NCBI GenBank assembly: GCA_910591455.2
Contig: OU342821.1
Location: forward strand, 1,570,001 to 1,634,000
DNA length: 64,000 nucleotides
DNA from: Pholis gunnellus
Lineage: Eukaryota > Chordata > Actinopteri > Perciformes > Pholidae
Direction: 5' to 3'
The notes beneath the pieces were generated by a model that was given only the letters and a program-made list of their open reading frames with translations, was not told the DNA's origin and did no database searches. The position numbers and the translations under genes were made by a program. Below are positions 48,413 to 62,400 of the stretch, piece by piece; position 1 is the first letter of the stretch, and every line of letters starts with the position of its first letter.

Positions 48413-49739
48413 GCCTTGCTGTCCTGTGGTCTTCTGAGATCTGCTCTGGTCTGTGCACTGTCTTATGCAACTGCAGGGCTATGTGACGCTCAGAACGTCA
48501 CAGGGGGCTTTGTGACGCTGAGAACGCTGCGAAAGGGCTTGATGACCTCAGGTGTTCTAGAATGTTGCTTGCGCCACTGTCACGAGACACAGAAACGCGC
48601 ACACGCACGCAAAAAACACACGCACACGATTAGTGCATGCGCGCATGCTAAAATACGAAATGGATTGTAATGCTCGTTCGACATAAACCAGGCGTGCGCC
48701 GAATCGATAACCGACATATCACGTTACCGTGAAAACGACAACAAATATGATGTATAACTGTGGGTATTTATTTTATACTTTGTACTCCCTGATTTGAACG
48801 TCTTCCAGGCTCTTTCCTCACAAGTTGAGAGGTGATTTAATATCATCTATTTACTCGTTTTTGTCAAAACAGCTTCAATAACAAAATCAAATATTTGATG
48901 AATAAATAAATATCCTCTGATTTCATGTTTATGTTTTTTTCCACCTTTAACCCTTAATGTTTCTGTGTAAATGTAATATGACAGGCTGAACACACGTGAG
49001 CCGTCCTCTTTGTTAACCTTTTTTTGTACGTCTCCATGCGTCCACTTACCCCGTGTTTCACATTGCAATGATTTGTGGGTAATTTCCTGAGGCTAAGTAC
49101 GGAAAGGGTTCATAAAGGGCTCAAGATGTCTGCAAGAGAGCCCTCAAACACTCGATGATTTGATAGTGGGACATCCCTAAACCCTCACGGACGCCTCAAA
49201 ATCCATGAGTCCTTAAGGGTGGAGATTGGGATTGGGCCCATATCTCAGCAGAGCTCGGGTGCTGGAGAAAGCGCCCACAGGAGGTGGGTCTATGAAGCAA
49301 TTTAGCCAATTGCTGATTAAAGATATGAATGTGTGACATATAATTTAGCCAATCAGCGTCCTCAAATAGATTCCGTTTGGGGCAGAATCTGTAGCGCCCC
49401 AAATCGCGCGTTCTCGTCAGGAGTAGTCTAGTTTGCTGAAATTGATTGGATGGCCCTACCTAGAAAATGTACCACCAGCCGCCACTGTACATCAGTATTA
49501 TAGGTCTATTTCCATGCATATGCCCCCAACCACCTTTGCGTGCCTTGAAATGATGCCTTCCCTTTTCATATTTCTTGGTCTGCATGTTTTTAGATTTGCA
49601 TTCTATATATTTGCACCATTTCCAACTTTGTACAGCAACTGTTGCACAGCAATTTCCCTTGGGATAAATAAAGTTCAACTTTGTCTCATCTTACAATTTG
49701 ATAAAGAAGAGGAAGAGGAAACTACAGTTTCTCCTATTG
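48413..49739. other. Intergenic stretch 3' of slc38a9
   Basis: No gene is recognised. At 49482-49491 AGCCGCCACTG looks like a hAT 3' terminus (followed by TACATCAG), but no 5' partner was found in the window. Confidence 0.4.
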
Positions 49740-49745
49740 TTTATT
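49740..49745 (-). terminator. Candidate polyadenylation signal of slc38a9
   Basis: AATAAA on the minus strand about 530 bases beyond the slc38a9 stop codon. Other AT-rich candidates exist, so this is only a guess. Confidence 0.3.
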
Positions 49746-50276
49746 TTCACACATATATTCCCTTTGTCTATCCCATCATTAGTTAAATATAACACATTAG
49801 ACGCAGTATCTAGAAAATAGCCATCATGCAAACATTTCAAGTAAATAAACACAGCTCATAAAAATGTTAAGATTTTTCAAAAAATATGCCGACAACATGG
49901 CCTTCAAAACATATAAACAATTATCATAATCACAAAGTTAGTAATATGATTTCCCGGTGTCAGCACGACTCAACTCTGTGATCATAAAATCCAGTTGTAA
50001 AGCCTCATGTGTAACAAATTTAAACCTGCAATAAAAAAACATTTGTGAACGCAACATTGGCATCACCTTTAAAGTCTATATGGTGAACTTGTTTGCAAAC
50101 AGTTCCTTATTTCCACATCCCGGACACAGAGCAACATGACCGTTCATTTGGAGCGGTGTCTGTCTTCCTGAAGCGATTCTGCACTCCACTATTCTACATT
50201 CTATATTTCCCATCTGAGATCTCAATCACATCTTTTAATCTTGCTTCTACATAGTTCAGAGTGTCTGACATCTTCT

Positions 50277-50442
50277 CTACATGAAGAACTGAGCCAGCAG
50301 GTTGGCCATGCCCAGCAGAATCAGGAAACTGTGGAAGAGGGCCGAGGGCCAGCGGAGAACCCCCTGCCTTCTCAGGGAGATCATGTGGACTAAGGCAGGA
50401 AAGACAAACACTAAAGCCAAGCCACATGTTGCTCCAGAAAAC
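50277..50442 (-). CDS. slc38a9: slc38a9 last coding exon
   Basis: Acceptor CTGTGCAG at 50450-50443. The exon encodes SGATCGLALVFVFPALVHMI and RWPSALFHSFLILLGMANLL, the last two membrane helices, and ends AQFFM with TAG at 50279-50277. The first base completes an arginine codon split with the previous exon. Confidence 0.96.
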
Positions 50443-53400
50443 CTGCACAGGGAGACAGAGAGTTGACATCAGTACAGAGCATTTAGTTTAGCTTCACAAC
50501 AGGCCCGCTTGTGCGTTAAACTGATGACTTTGCATCCTCATGACAGTTCTAAAAATAAATTAAAAATCCCAATCTCTAAAGTAGAATTCATTTTATTTAG
50601 CAGCAATGAGGGTGTAACAGCAGCAAGACTGTACTAACGGCAGAGAATGATATTTAAAAAGAGACAGCTGCTAATAATGCGTCGCTGTGCTATTGACAGA
50701 TGTGACCAGCTGATGAGGAAAGCGGACATATCTACAGTCCAAGCCAATGTCATCAAGAAAGTTATGAGCTAGCATGCGCAACAGGAGTGAATGGCAGATT
50801 TAATTACACTAAAGCTTTATTACTACAAGAAATAAATCACAACCGATCCCTCCATGGAACTGAATGGTGTGATCATAGACAAGTATATAAGAAGTGGACG
50901 TAGTGACGTCAACCATTGGTTTGTGGACTGCAGTCTTTAAGCCTCGAGTTCGTCATTTTGTCCGTTGCCATCTTGGTTTTTTGCAACCAGTGAACTGAAG
51001 TTACCATATTTGGACTGTGGATGAGTGACGTAGAGACACCATACGGCTCTGGTAGAGACCTGTCAATCACCGTGTAGCCCCGCCCTAAAGCATACCCTGC
51101 TTTATGGTCTGTTTGACTCTAAATGGACCATCATTTACTAAATGAACATCATGCTGTATTGAAGAAGACTTGAAACTAGAGATTGAGACCATAAACTCAT
51201 GTTTACAATGTTTACTGAGGTAATAAATCAAGAGAGAAGTAGAGTCATTTTCTCATAGACTTCTATACAACCAGAGGAGTCGCCCCCTGGTGGACAGTAC
51301 AGAGAATGCAGTTTTAAAGGCACTTCCTTGTTGGCTTCACTTTTCAGGAGGTTGCTGCCTGCCTGGGTACCACCCAGCCCTACATCAAACATCCACCAAT
51401 TCACAGATGTAGAGCGTAAATAGTACTGCTTCGAGAAATGTTAAGTGTTGCAACAAAGACGGGATAACAAAGTTAGTTGCTACTCTCTGTAATTCATCTG
51501 TAGAAAGCGTAAGGAAATAGAGATATGTGTTTTCTATGATCAGTGGCAAGTAAAAACAGCTAGTACGAGAATTTGGGTAAAATAGCTCCAATGACAAAGG
51601 ACCACTGGCTGGTAATTGTTGCAAAAACATTTGTTTTATTCTATTATCTTTTAGGGACATTTTATGCTCTTTTTAGTGACAGTAAAGCTGAAACGAGAGA
51701 TGGGGAGTGAAATGTACTAAAGGCCTTCAACCCCTTGGCTAACCGGGCGCCCCAATTACTGAAGAAATCTTAATTGACAAACTGACACATATCTTGAGGA
51801 TAAAAGATATCTGTAATTGGAGATGGAACTACAAATGGGTCCACCAAGAGAACTGCCTTAAATTATGGGAATATTCAGCGCTGTCCCTAATACCATTTTT
51901 GGGGCTTCGAAGCTTCAGTGAGTAATAGGCCACGATATTCAAGCTTCAAACAGGTTGGGCGGGGCATGTACTAGAGGCTGTATGTTACAGAAATGGTGTC
52001 ACCAAAAGGTCGACACATGTTATTCTTGCAGAGAGGGAGAGAACCTCCTTAGCGAGAGGGTTCTACGGCTTCGGCCTCGGTGCCCTCTCCATCCCCGGCT
52101 GCTTCTGGGTTCTCCGTTCCTCACCTATCCCGACCAGAGCGGTTTTCCAGGGACTCTGACAACTGCAGGTCCTTCCTGGTACAACTCCCTTGACTTCGTC
52201 ACAGGGTTAACCACCTCGGAAGGTAACCGTCCTCACAGTAGTGGACAGATTCTCAAAGATGGTTCATTTCATTCCTCTGCCCAAGCTGCCTTCAGCCAAG
52301 GACCAGGGCCCACAGTTCATCTTCCAATTCTGGAAGGCCTTCAGCTCTCTCCTCAGTGCCATGGTCAGTCTCTCCTCCATATACCACCCATTCCAATATT
52401 GATTTGGACATTGATTACAATGGCAAGGATCGACGCTTCGAAGAATTTGGGTCAGCCTTAGAAATATTGTTTTAAGTGCATTTCCTAAGCAGTGTTTACA
52501 ATTTAATAAAGATAATCTCTTGCCACAATGTGCTCCCCAACTGTGATGTACTGTCAGATTTGTGATGGAATGGAGAGTCTGAAGAAGCAGTTCGCAATGT
52601 GTTTGCTGTGCGTTTGGTCGATACCTAATGGAATGGACAGTGTGGCTATCAGGTTTAGACACGTAGTAGTGTAGTCTGAACGGAGATCATTTAAAAAACG
52701 CCGCTGAAATGCTGAGACGCCGTGTGGACGGAGATGGTTTTAAACGTATTGGTGTGGATGTAGACTTAGGCCGGGAGGAATCAAGCAAATCAAGTCGCAT
52801 CATGGGAAATGCAGGATCCAGTGTTTATACATTGCCCCATACTATGGACTTAAACTCTAAAAAAAGTTATCAAATTCTTCATATAGTGAAAGATAATTTA
52901 ATAAATTTCATCATTCAAAATGATTTAATTTATTGTCAATTTAAATGTTTGTTTGTCTATCTTATTCATATCATCATGACCCATCTTGCCCTCTATATCT
53001 ACAGAAGCACAATGCTGAAATGCTGCACAGCTTTTTTAAAGGAGTATTAAAGACATGCTCAGTTAGATTTGGCTACATCTATCTACGCAGAAATATTGTC
53101 ACAACTGCCAAACATTTTTCATACCGTTCATGATCAACATACAAATGTCAGGCACCAGTTTATTCAAGAACATAAAAACTATCTTTTGGACTAATTCTAT
53201 TTGATTAATGAATTATTCGCTATCGTACAGTGTATGTGAATAGGGAAACAAGTTCAAACATACCTGATGATGGATCCAATATTGGGATAAAACTTGGCCA
53301 TCAGGACACCAGATCCAACAATTAAGATGTTCAGTGCCAGAACGTGGAAGAAACTAAAGAGAGACAATGTGAAAACGTCTGATATTCTGGAAGATTGGAA

Positions 53401-56400
53401 ACAAGAGCCTGAAAATACAGTTAGCAAGTTCATCTGTAGTCAGTGGAATCCCAACAAACTGCAGGTTTATGAAAGCCACATTTTTTTGTTAGCTTTTTGT
53501 TACTTCCATCCAGCTTGTTTGATGTAAATCCGTTATATTTTACAACACTTTAAGACAAATACATTGTTGTAAAAAAGAGCAGTTCTCATCATCAGTCTGC
53601 TGAGCAGGTCCGCAAGAACTTTAATGATAATGTCCTTCAATGCTACCTGGGGTAATGGTTGCCAAAGATCTGGCCCATGACCTGGACCCGCACCAAGTAT
53701 CCCAGCAGGGGGTAGACTGTGACCATCTGGAACAACAGGAAAGTCCGAGCCACAAACACCATCACATCACTGCTGGGGAAATTATCTAAGAAATTCTGTA
53801 GGAGACAAGAAAGCAGTGGAGAGTTTGCAATGTGGGGTTTGTTTAACAAATCTGTACGGAAGCTACAGTCACGGTAGATAATAATACGACTTTAAAGCGA
53901 TTTTTAAATGTTCATTTCATGCTCATATTTCTTAGAAACTAAAGTGCACATCTCTGGTAAACACAACTTTTAAAGTGATGCTTTTGTTAGATTTTTTATG
54001 GAAAAACTCAGTTTTCTTTCATTTTATAGGCAGTATGCAGCACATACTGATTGAGTATGTAGTATGCAGCAGAGGTTGTGTGTACCAAATATTTTCCATC
54101 GCTGATGGATTTCTTTAAATAATGGCCGAAAAATTTGAAGGCTGTCCGTCATTTTGAAGGACTGGAAGGTCAGAGAGCGGCACTCTGAAGCAAGTGCTTG
54201 CAGGATTGGGTAATGCCACATTTGGAGAGTCTGGTAAATCCAGCCTCATTCATGTCATCATTCACTCATTCATACACTGATGACAGGGGCTACCATGCAA
54301 GGTGCCACACTATCTGACATTCACACCCATTCATACACCACACAGCCTACGGAGGTAAGGGGTTAAGTGTCTTGCCCAAAGACACATCGACATCGACTAG
54401 CGGAGCCGGGATCGAACCGTCGATCCTCTGATAGAAGGATGACCCTGCTCCACCACTGAGCCACAACTAACCCATTGAGGTTTTTCAGAAACAACTAAAT
54501 ATATGAAATGCAGGAAAAAGAAAGAGCACTGCTTCTCCTTCTCAAACAGAAGTAAAATGGTGAAACAGTGGCACTATTGGATCCCGATCTGCAACAAACA
54601 AACACTTGTTCTTGGCCAGGGACAAGTTATAGTTCAAATTTATATGGCAAAACCCATAATAAAAAATAAATCTCACCGGTTCAATGCAGTCTTTGGAGAG
54701 AGGAGGTGAGGGAAAGGCAGCAAAGATCAACACTCCCACGTACAGATAGGTCAGCCCCACTAGAAGATAGGCCACAGACAGGTCCCGCACCTGGAAACAC
54801 CAAAACACATCCACCGTAGGCTGGGCAGCACTTTACTTTGTTTTCTCAGGTCAATAAAACATGTTGTGACTGAATGTGGTTGCTATTTTAATTGAAGACT
54901 CTTTCCTTCCCATTTCTGGAGGGACGTTACAAACACTGACGAGGACTCTCATAATTCACTCAAAAATAACAAGAAACAACTTTCAAACAAAAACTAAGTG
55001 AGCAGAGACTACATTAGAATGCTATAATGCATGTGTGTGTGAAGCTGGGCAGGAGCATGGGTGGACAGGGCTCACATTGTTCTCTTGGTGCTTGTTGCTC
55101 TTCATTAATGTGATGATACAGTTGTGAATGAAGAAGGCCAGAGTGAGGACACCAGTGAACTGAGGGAAGAGCAGTCTGAACTCTGAAAGAAAGAAATTAT
55201 ACATTTGCTACTGTACAGAAACAGAACTTTGATATTATGAGATCCGCTGTATGCAAAAATATATATTTTGGCCCTCGGGTGGCACCAGAGGAAAGCTCAC
55301 GGAGTGCCCAGAATGGAAAAGTGTCTTGGTCTGGGGAGCACCCATGGGCAGAGTACATTTAATTAACTGAATTATTATGAAAGTCATTAAGGGAGCAAGA
55401 TGGTGGAGCTAGGGAGAAGGTAAGGATTTAGTTTACTATGAGGGAACCATTAAGAAAACTGATAATATCAAGCTGCGGCAATCTGGGTCAGTAATAGTTA
55501 AGGTGTCTGTTTGGAAGAGTTGGGCATCAACCAAAGGACTGAACAATATCACCATCCCTATGCCAGCAGGACGAAAACACTTCATCCAACAACTACATAA
55601 GCGGATACAGTAATAAACTCTCCCATGTAAATCCTGATCAGCCAAATACAATATCCCAATAGATATCACGATTAGGGCTGGCTTTAGAAAAAAGATCTTC
55701 ATTTGAATGATCCAATAAGGATTAATAAAATCTTGCATGCGTGAAGACTAGCGAACCTCAGTTGAATGAAAACATGGTGCTAGCTGCTCCACCGTAGACA
55801 CCACCAAGCAGCAAACCTAGAATTCAGCTTTTTGTCTAATCCACTAGATTCACTACCTATCTAACCAAGGTCATCATATTGATGCAAAAATCCAATACTG
55901 CCATAAAGCAGTTCTGCTTATGGATCAACAACATCGTCTAAGGATTGATGATGAAGACATTAAAAAGGGATGCCTACCAGTGTAACAGGAAAGACCCTTT
56001 ACAATCTGAACCTCATATGTAATTAGACTGCAGTTAGCCAGAGTGCGTCTACTAGGTTCATGCGAGGTGATGTGGAAAGATACAGAAAGAAGCATTTAAA
56101 CCTGCAGGAGGTTTACCTGGAACATAGAACTGGGTCGTGTCAAACCAGTGGAACTCCAGGTGGAAGCCGAGGTGGACAGCTTTGATAGTGACCAGCGCGA
56201 TCAGGTAGACCACTGATATGGTACCTAGACAAGATGGAATGATGCAACAAGGGATGGCTGAATGGTGCAGCACAAAGCATAATCAGAAGGAAAGTGCCTG
56301 TCCTTCTCAAATGGTTCTGTGTAACAAACTATCTGGCAGCTCAGGTTACCACAATCAGGCTAATTCAGATATATTCACATCATTTCTAACATTATATGAT

Positions 56401-59400
56401 AACTATGATAGAATGATACAATCAGTGTGACCAATCAACGTGAGAAATATAAGATGATTATTCATAGGTCAGTGTCGTATGCTTCTAAGGCTTCACACAA
56501 ATTGCTTCATTTAATTAATGATAATTAATTTAAATAATGATTATTACAGAAATGTGCAGTAACTGTTACTGTCAGTGCAAAGAAACTGATAATTGACGAT
56601 TGTCAACGTGCACAGAATCACATCATCACAAAACTTCTCAAAACTTGCAAAACAGACAATGCACAGATTTGATTCTGAGCTAAGAATGAATGATATTGAA
56701 ATGTGAGGGAAATTGCTGTTCAAAGAAAGACAGAACCCACAAATGAACTGGATTGTATGTATGAGGAGTGAGGTGTGTGAGACAGCTCCTCCAGGCACGA
56801 CACGTTATTTATGAAAAGCTGTGCAGGTTAGGCTCAGAGCACATGTTACCACGGTAACTGAGCCAGAGTTTAAGTGATCTCCGTTTGTGACATTGAAAAC
56901 TCAAAGAGTTTCCCTCAACTCAACAAACCTGCTTACTGGAACAGAGCTCTGCACATATTACTTGATTACTATTTATCCTCAACATGCTGGCTTGCTTAGC
57001 CCACACACACACACACACACCGGCACTCAGATGGCAGGCTTCTTGAAACAGAAGTGAAGCGTGTTTCAGTCATGAATCCAACACACTGGCAACTACCTGG
57101 CTGCCAAACAATGAAAGCAGCTTTTGTCTTTACCTAGGGTTCAAACACAATCAAAGATCTAAAGAAGCCCACTGTGATCCCCACACCACTGCTGTGTTGA
57201 CTTTCAAAACACCAAAGGAGTTGGAAAGAAATGTTGGTGTCACAATGAGAGCTTTTTTTCAACACTGCTACACACTCTTCACATCATTGATCTTAGCTTA
57301 CCCAAGAAGGTGAACCTGGCGAAGAAGGAGGCTGAGCGGAAACAGAGCAGCGGCAGCAGCAGGGTGATGAGGTATAGGGGGACGGTGTTGGTTTTGCTCC
57401 ACCAGTGTTCAAAAGAAACATCAGAAGTTTCATTTCCACTGTTACCAAGGTAAAGTGTGCCGATGGTGGAGTTCCCTCCAGGGTTAGTGTTTGGAAATGG
57501 ACAGATGACTGGTAAAAAAAAAAATCAACAGCCGTCCGGACAGTCATTTTCCTACTTGAGATGCAGAACACAACAAGCATAAAGTGCATTCACCTACATA
57601 AGATCATTTAAAAAATGACTTTAACTACTACTACCATAATAATGAAAGGGTGACATAAAACAATGAAAGTCAAAGTCAAAGTCAGCTTTATTGTCAATTT
57701 CTCAATATGTACCGAACATACAGAGGAGTTGAAAAAACGTTTCTCTCCAGTCCAACATATAAAATGAATACAAACAATTTGGTTACAAGCTTAGTGTAAC
57801 CAAAGTAAACCTCACAGTCAAACAACTTCATCAGCTTCACCATTGTCTCTAAAACAGATGCCTGTGTGCATGTAAATGCACCAAAGCAAGTTCAGCGATG
57901 TCAGGTTCCTGTTCTGACTGTAAGGTTATTCTAAATATCAATTATTTCTAGATTTTTTCCTCGTTTTTGGTGAAGAGTTTAGTGGCAAGACTGGAAACAG
58001 GGAGAGAGAGGGGGCATGACATGAAACAAAGGTCTCACGGTCCGAATCGAACTGGGGACATTGTGGTTACGTGGCATGCACAGTAACCATTCATCTCCGG
58101 GTTATCTATTATAATCAAATGCATAGGCTGTACAACTGTACAGTAAAATGTTGTTTCCTGAGGTAATCTGTTCCTGTCTTTATTTGCTTAGAATCTCATG
58201 TTAGCCATCATCTGTCAACAGACAATTTAGCAAGACTAAAGGCCCCTCTACGCTGGGATTCAGGGCTGTCTCCAACCAAAGTTGACAGTTGTGAGAGGAA
58301 ACGTAGTCCTCAGTCTAAAACAATGGTCCTAGATCTGTGCTCAATTTAGAGCTTTGAGGACCAAAGACATTCTTTGTGTCAGAGATTTAGGACTAAATTC
58401 TTACAATTTGACTCCTGCTAAACCCGACATGTACAACAGATTCAGAGCTGAACATTGTATAGTGTAAGTGGCATACCTCTATCTGAGCCGTTGGTTCCAA
58501 ACTCGGTATCTGACATGTTGACATTGTGAACATAGTCTGGAGACAGAAAAGGAAACCATCAGATCAAAGCCAAAGCTCTAGCTCATTTTATTGGAACCAT
58601 CTCTGCAGAAAATAACCATGATTGATGAGCAGCTGTTCTAAAGCTATTCCGGCATCACGGTATACTGATGTGTTTAATTCGACAGTTATCATAACGTGCA
58701 CATTTGTTTATCGACGGTATCGGGTAAACTGACGTGAGTGAGAGAGTGTGTGAGTTCAAGGTTCAGCCAGGAGCACTCTGTCACCTACAGTTTATGTTCA
58801 TGTTAATAATCACAGGACATTATTGTAAATGATGATGATAATAGCGTAAGATTTTCTGAGATGGTTATCGTGCCATGAAGAATTGATACCCTTACAACCA
58901 AAAATAGAAGTTACAAGTCAAAAGTGGTTTGAAAAATACTGATGTGTAGTCACATTATATTTACAGAACAGACAAATAACCTATGATGTAGTGATCCTGA
59001 CTGCATGAACTAGAATGCTAATACTTAATGTTCTGCTATACATCAGCTCAATACACAATCACATTCTCAAGATTTTGCAAATATCCAGTTGTTCAGTCAT
59101 TGTGTCTTGCCTTGCTAGGTGTCTGTTTAAATAGGGACAAGATATACTGACTATTTTTAGTCACATCAAGCCTCAGCTCGCTGTTGTGGAGAACATATAT
59201 GTACCACTGTGATCATAGCTTAATGTTACTGAAGATGTAACTAAACCTTTGAAGGCATAATGTGCTATTTAACATGACAGTGAACTCAATGGTGAGCACA
59301 CGGCAAAGCAGACTAAAGGGCAAGACACATCAGCCATGTTGCACAGCGTCAGGTCATTTGAATTACAAACCAATCGCATTGTACAGATAGAAGTAGCCGA

Positions 59401-62400
59401 GGTAGAGTAGCCAGAGAGAGACGTGTTCGGATGCGTGCTGTAAAAGGCTGAATTGTCTTTGATTAAATAATCAACTAAACAGAACTACAAAATGATGTGA
59501 TACATCTTCGTATTGTGACTTACTGTAGATAAACTGTCCACTGTTGTAGAGGAAATTGGACATGAGGACCCAGTAAACCACCATGGCTCCAATAAGTGAC
59601 ACCATCGAGAAGACCAAGCTGGACCACTGGCCAAACTTGCCAAAGTAGTACCTGCAAACATCAGGGAATTCCCAGTCGGATGCGTCCACGTAGGCTGGAG
59701 AGGACACACAGAATGAATAGATACGTGTGGGATTCTTTCAGACATGTCACAGACGATATCAGTATATGTTGATGCTCTTAATGGTCAGGACTACAGGCAT
59801 GCAGACATACAATCATAAAGGAGCAGTGTGTAGTGTCTTTCGAGGGATCTAAAATGCTATAATATTCATAACTTTATCTCCATTTGTGATTAATCACCTG
59901 AAACAAAGTAATGTTGCCAAGCTAACAGGGGAAAAACAACTGCGCAAACTTAAATGATCTAGAACAGGGGTGTCAAACTCATCTTCACTCTGGGCCACAT
60001 CAGCATCATGGTCACCCTCAAAGGGCCGGTTGACTGTGTAAATGTAACTACTCCTAACATATTGGCAAATAACTGTCTCTGCATTTGATTATTGTTTATT
60101 CAAGTGTAAAAATATTGTACATGCAGTTATATAAATGTAAAAATATATTTAAGCACATTTCTGTTATTATAACTTAAATCCTTTTAATTTAGGGTTAAGA
60201 AACCCACATTACTCTATCAAAGATCAAACTTTTAAAGATCAGAGACTTGTTATATTGTTTTTCATTCCCAGGCATGTTGCTCAGAGTAATCACAGTGACC
60301 GGCTCGACTGCCGACAGTACGGAGTATATACTATACTATAGAGAGTGAGAGAGATAGAGCGTGTGTGACAATGAGTATGACTCAGCAGTAACGTTATAGC
60401 TGTGAGTGAACGTAGCAGTGCAGTGTGTTTATTTGTCAGTGAATAAATGCTAAGACTCCTGAAGACCAACGTTAACTTCCGTGTCTTACTTGTCACCTGC
60501 AGCTGATTCAAATTAAGGAGGTTTGCCTCAACGTTAGCAACAACTCCAAATCAGATTCATTTCAGGTGGGCTGACCTTTAAGGAAGACCAGCTATTCTCC
60601 TGTTAAGAATTTTGACTAACTTTTAAAAATGTACTTTAATTACTTTAACCATTAAACTGCTAGCATTAATCGGTGAAATTTCCTATTGAAGGTTGGCAGT
60701 TAAACGGTATATTATGAACATCCCTCGATCGCTCGCAAAAAATTGTCCAGAGCCTTGCTGTCAATTACAGTTCTTGGAAAGAAGAAGAAAAGAATAATAC
60801 CCATTTATTACTTGTTTAAATGTTGTGTTTTTGTTGGACTTACGTATTGACTTGGGGGATTTGAGGACGACGTAACAACAGTAGAGCATCAGCAGGCCTG
60901 TGAAGATGAGGATGAGGATCCCCAGAGTGAAACCAGCCTATCGGGACAAAGACACCACTGACTGTTTATATTTCAGTATTTTGTACTGTAAGGCAAAGTT
61001 AATGAGCATACGTACTGCAAATCAGTAATTCAAGAATAACTGAGGTCGATACAGAGCTCGTCCTTTAAGTGGCTTCGAATGAGCCAAGCACTCGAAGAGT
61101 GTGGAATGAAGCAAATCACCTGCTTTATACCCCAAGGTATGCTGAGTATGGATGTGCCCATCATTGTGTTCCATATAGCAAATCTATGAGGAGAGAAAAG
61201 CAAAAGTATTAATCACAGCAGTTAAAGACATTCACAAGTGCAAAGACAACATTTAGCACAGGTTGATTTCCTGACCAATTACACTGCAGACTGTTTCGCT
61301 GACAGGGCTTACATGGTGATGATACTGGGGTTTTTAGAGGAGGGGTCGCTGCCTGTCACCTTGAAAGCTGTCCCCAGTGGGCTATAGATGTAGAGCTCTT
61401 CCGGCCCAGGGATCACATGGTTTGGTGGACTCTGAGGAAAAAACAGCCAGATACTAAATATGAAGTCCTCACAGCAACATGAGTCAACATGAAAAATTAG
61501 CTCATCAAACCAGAAGAGCTGTTGTTTACTGTTGAACGCTTGCTAACACGACCACTTATCCATTTGACCGCATTCCTTGCAAGGTGCAGGGCACTGATGC
61601 TCATTGTTTTTGTTTGATAAATGAAAGAGGAGGTTGAAAATGTTGATGACATTTTACCATTTTCTAGATGGTAAATAATCTGTAAACACTGGTGAAGATG
61701 GAGCCATGTCTGAAAATGGAATGTGTTGTCAAATGCATGTGCATCACCACTGGTCACGTTTCCTGTGCTTTACCATCTATTGACATTAGTTGCTCTGTAA
61801 ATAAAACCAACACATTAAAAGCGTCCTTACTGTTGCCCCAGCAATGTTGTCCACCATTTTGAGAGATATTACTGTAGCTATGTTCCAAATGACATACAGT
61901 CAGGGCCATAAGTATTTGGACTGACACAATTTTTTTAATTTTGCCTCCTTACACACCCCAATGGATTTGAAACTAATCAGTCAATATGTGGTTGAATTGT
62001 AGACTTTCAGCTTTAATTCAATGGATAAAACAAAAAAAATCACAATAACCGTTTAGGAATTACAGCCATTTCTACACAGTCATCCCCATTTTTGAGAGGC
62101 TCAAAATTAAGTGGACAAACTAACATAATTGTGAATATAATCATTATTTTTAATAGTTGGAGGAAAATCCTTTGCAGTCAATGATTGCCTGAAGTCTGGC
62201 TCCCATAGACATCACCAAACACGGTGAGTTTCCTCCTTTGAGATGCTTTGCCAGACCTTTTACTGCAGCCTCCTTCAGCTGCTGACTATTTGTGGGTCTT
62301 TCTGCCTTCAGTTTTATCTTCAGTAAGTGAAAAGCTGCTGACTTGGGTTGAGATCAGGTGACTGACTTGGCCATTGAAGAATATTCCATTCTTTTGCCAT

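Noticed and set aside
49482..49499. Another complete hAT ending at GCCGCCACTG with duplication TACATCAG
   Set aside because: No CAGTGGCGGC terminus preceded by TACATCAG was found upstream in the window.
51955..52461. 168-codon open frame as a gene within slc38a9
   Set aside because: The integrase-like motifs lie in several frames of the same stretch, so this is a frameshifted Gypsy remnant.
54361..54470. A functional tRNA gene
   Set aside because: A- and B-box-like motifs are present, but no tRNA cloverleaf is complete and a SINE body follows; it is a SINE.
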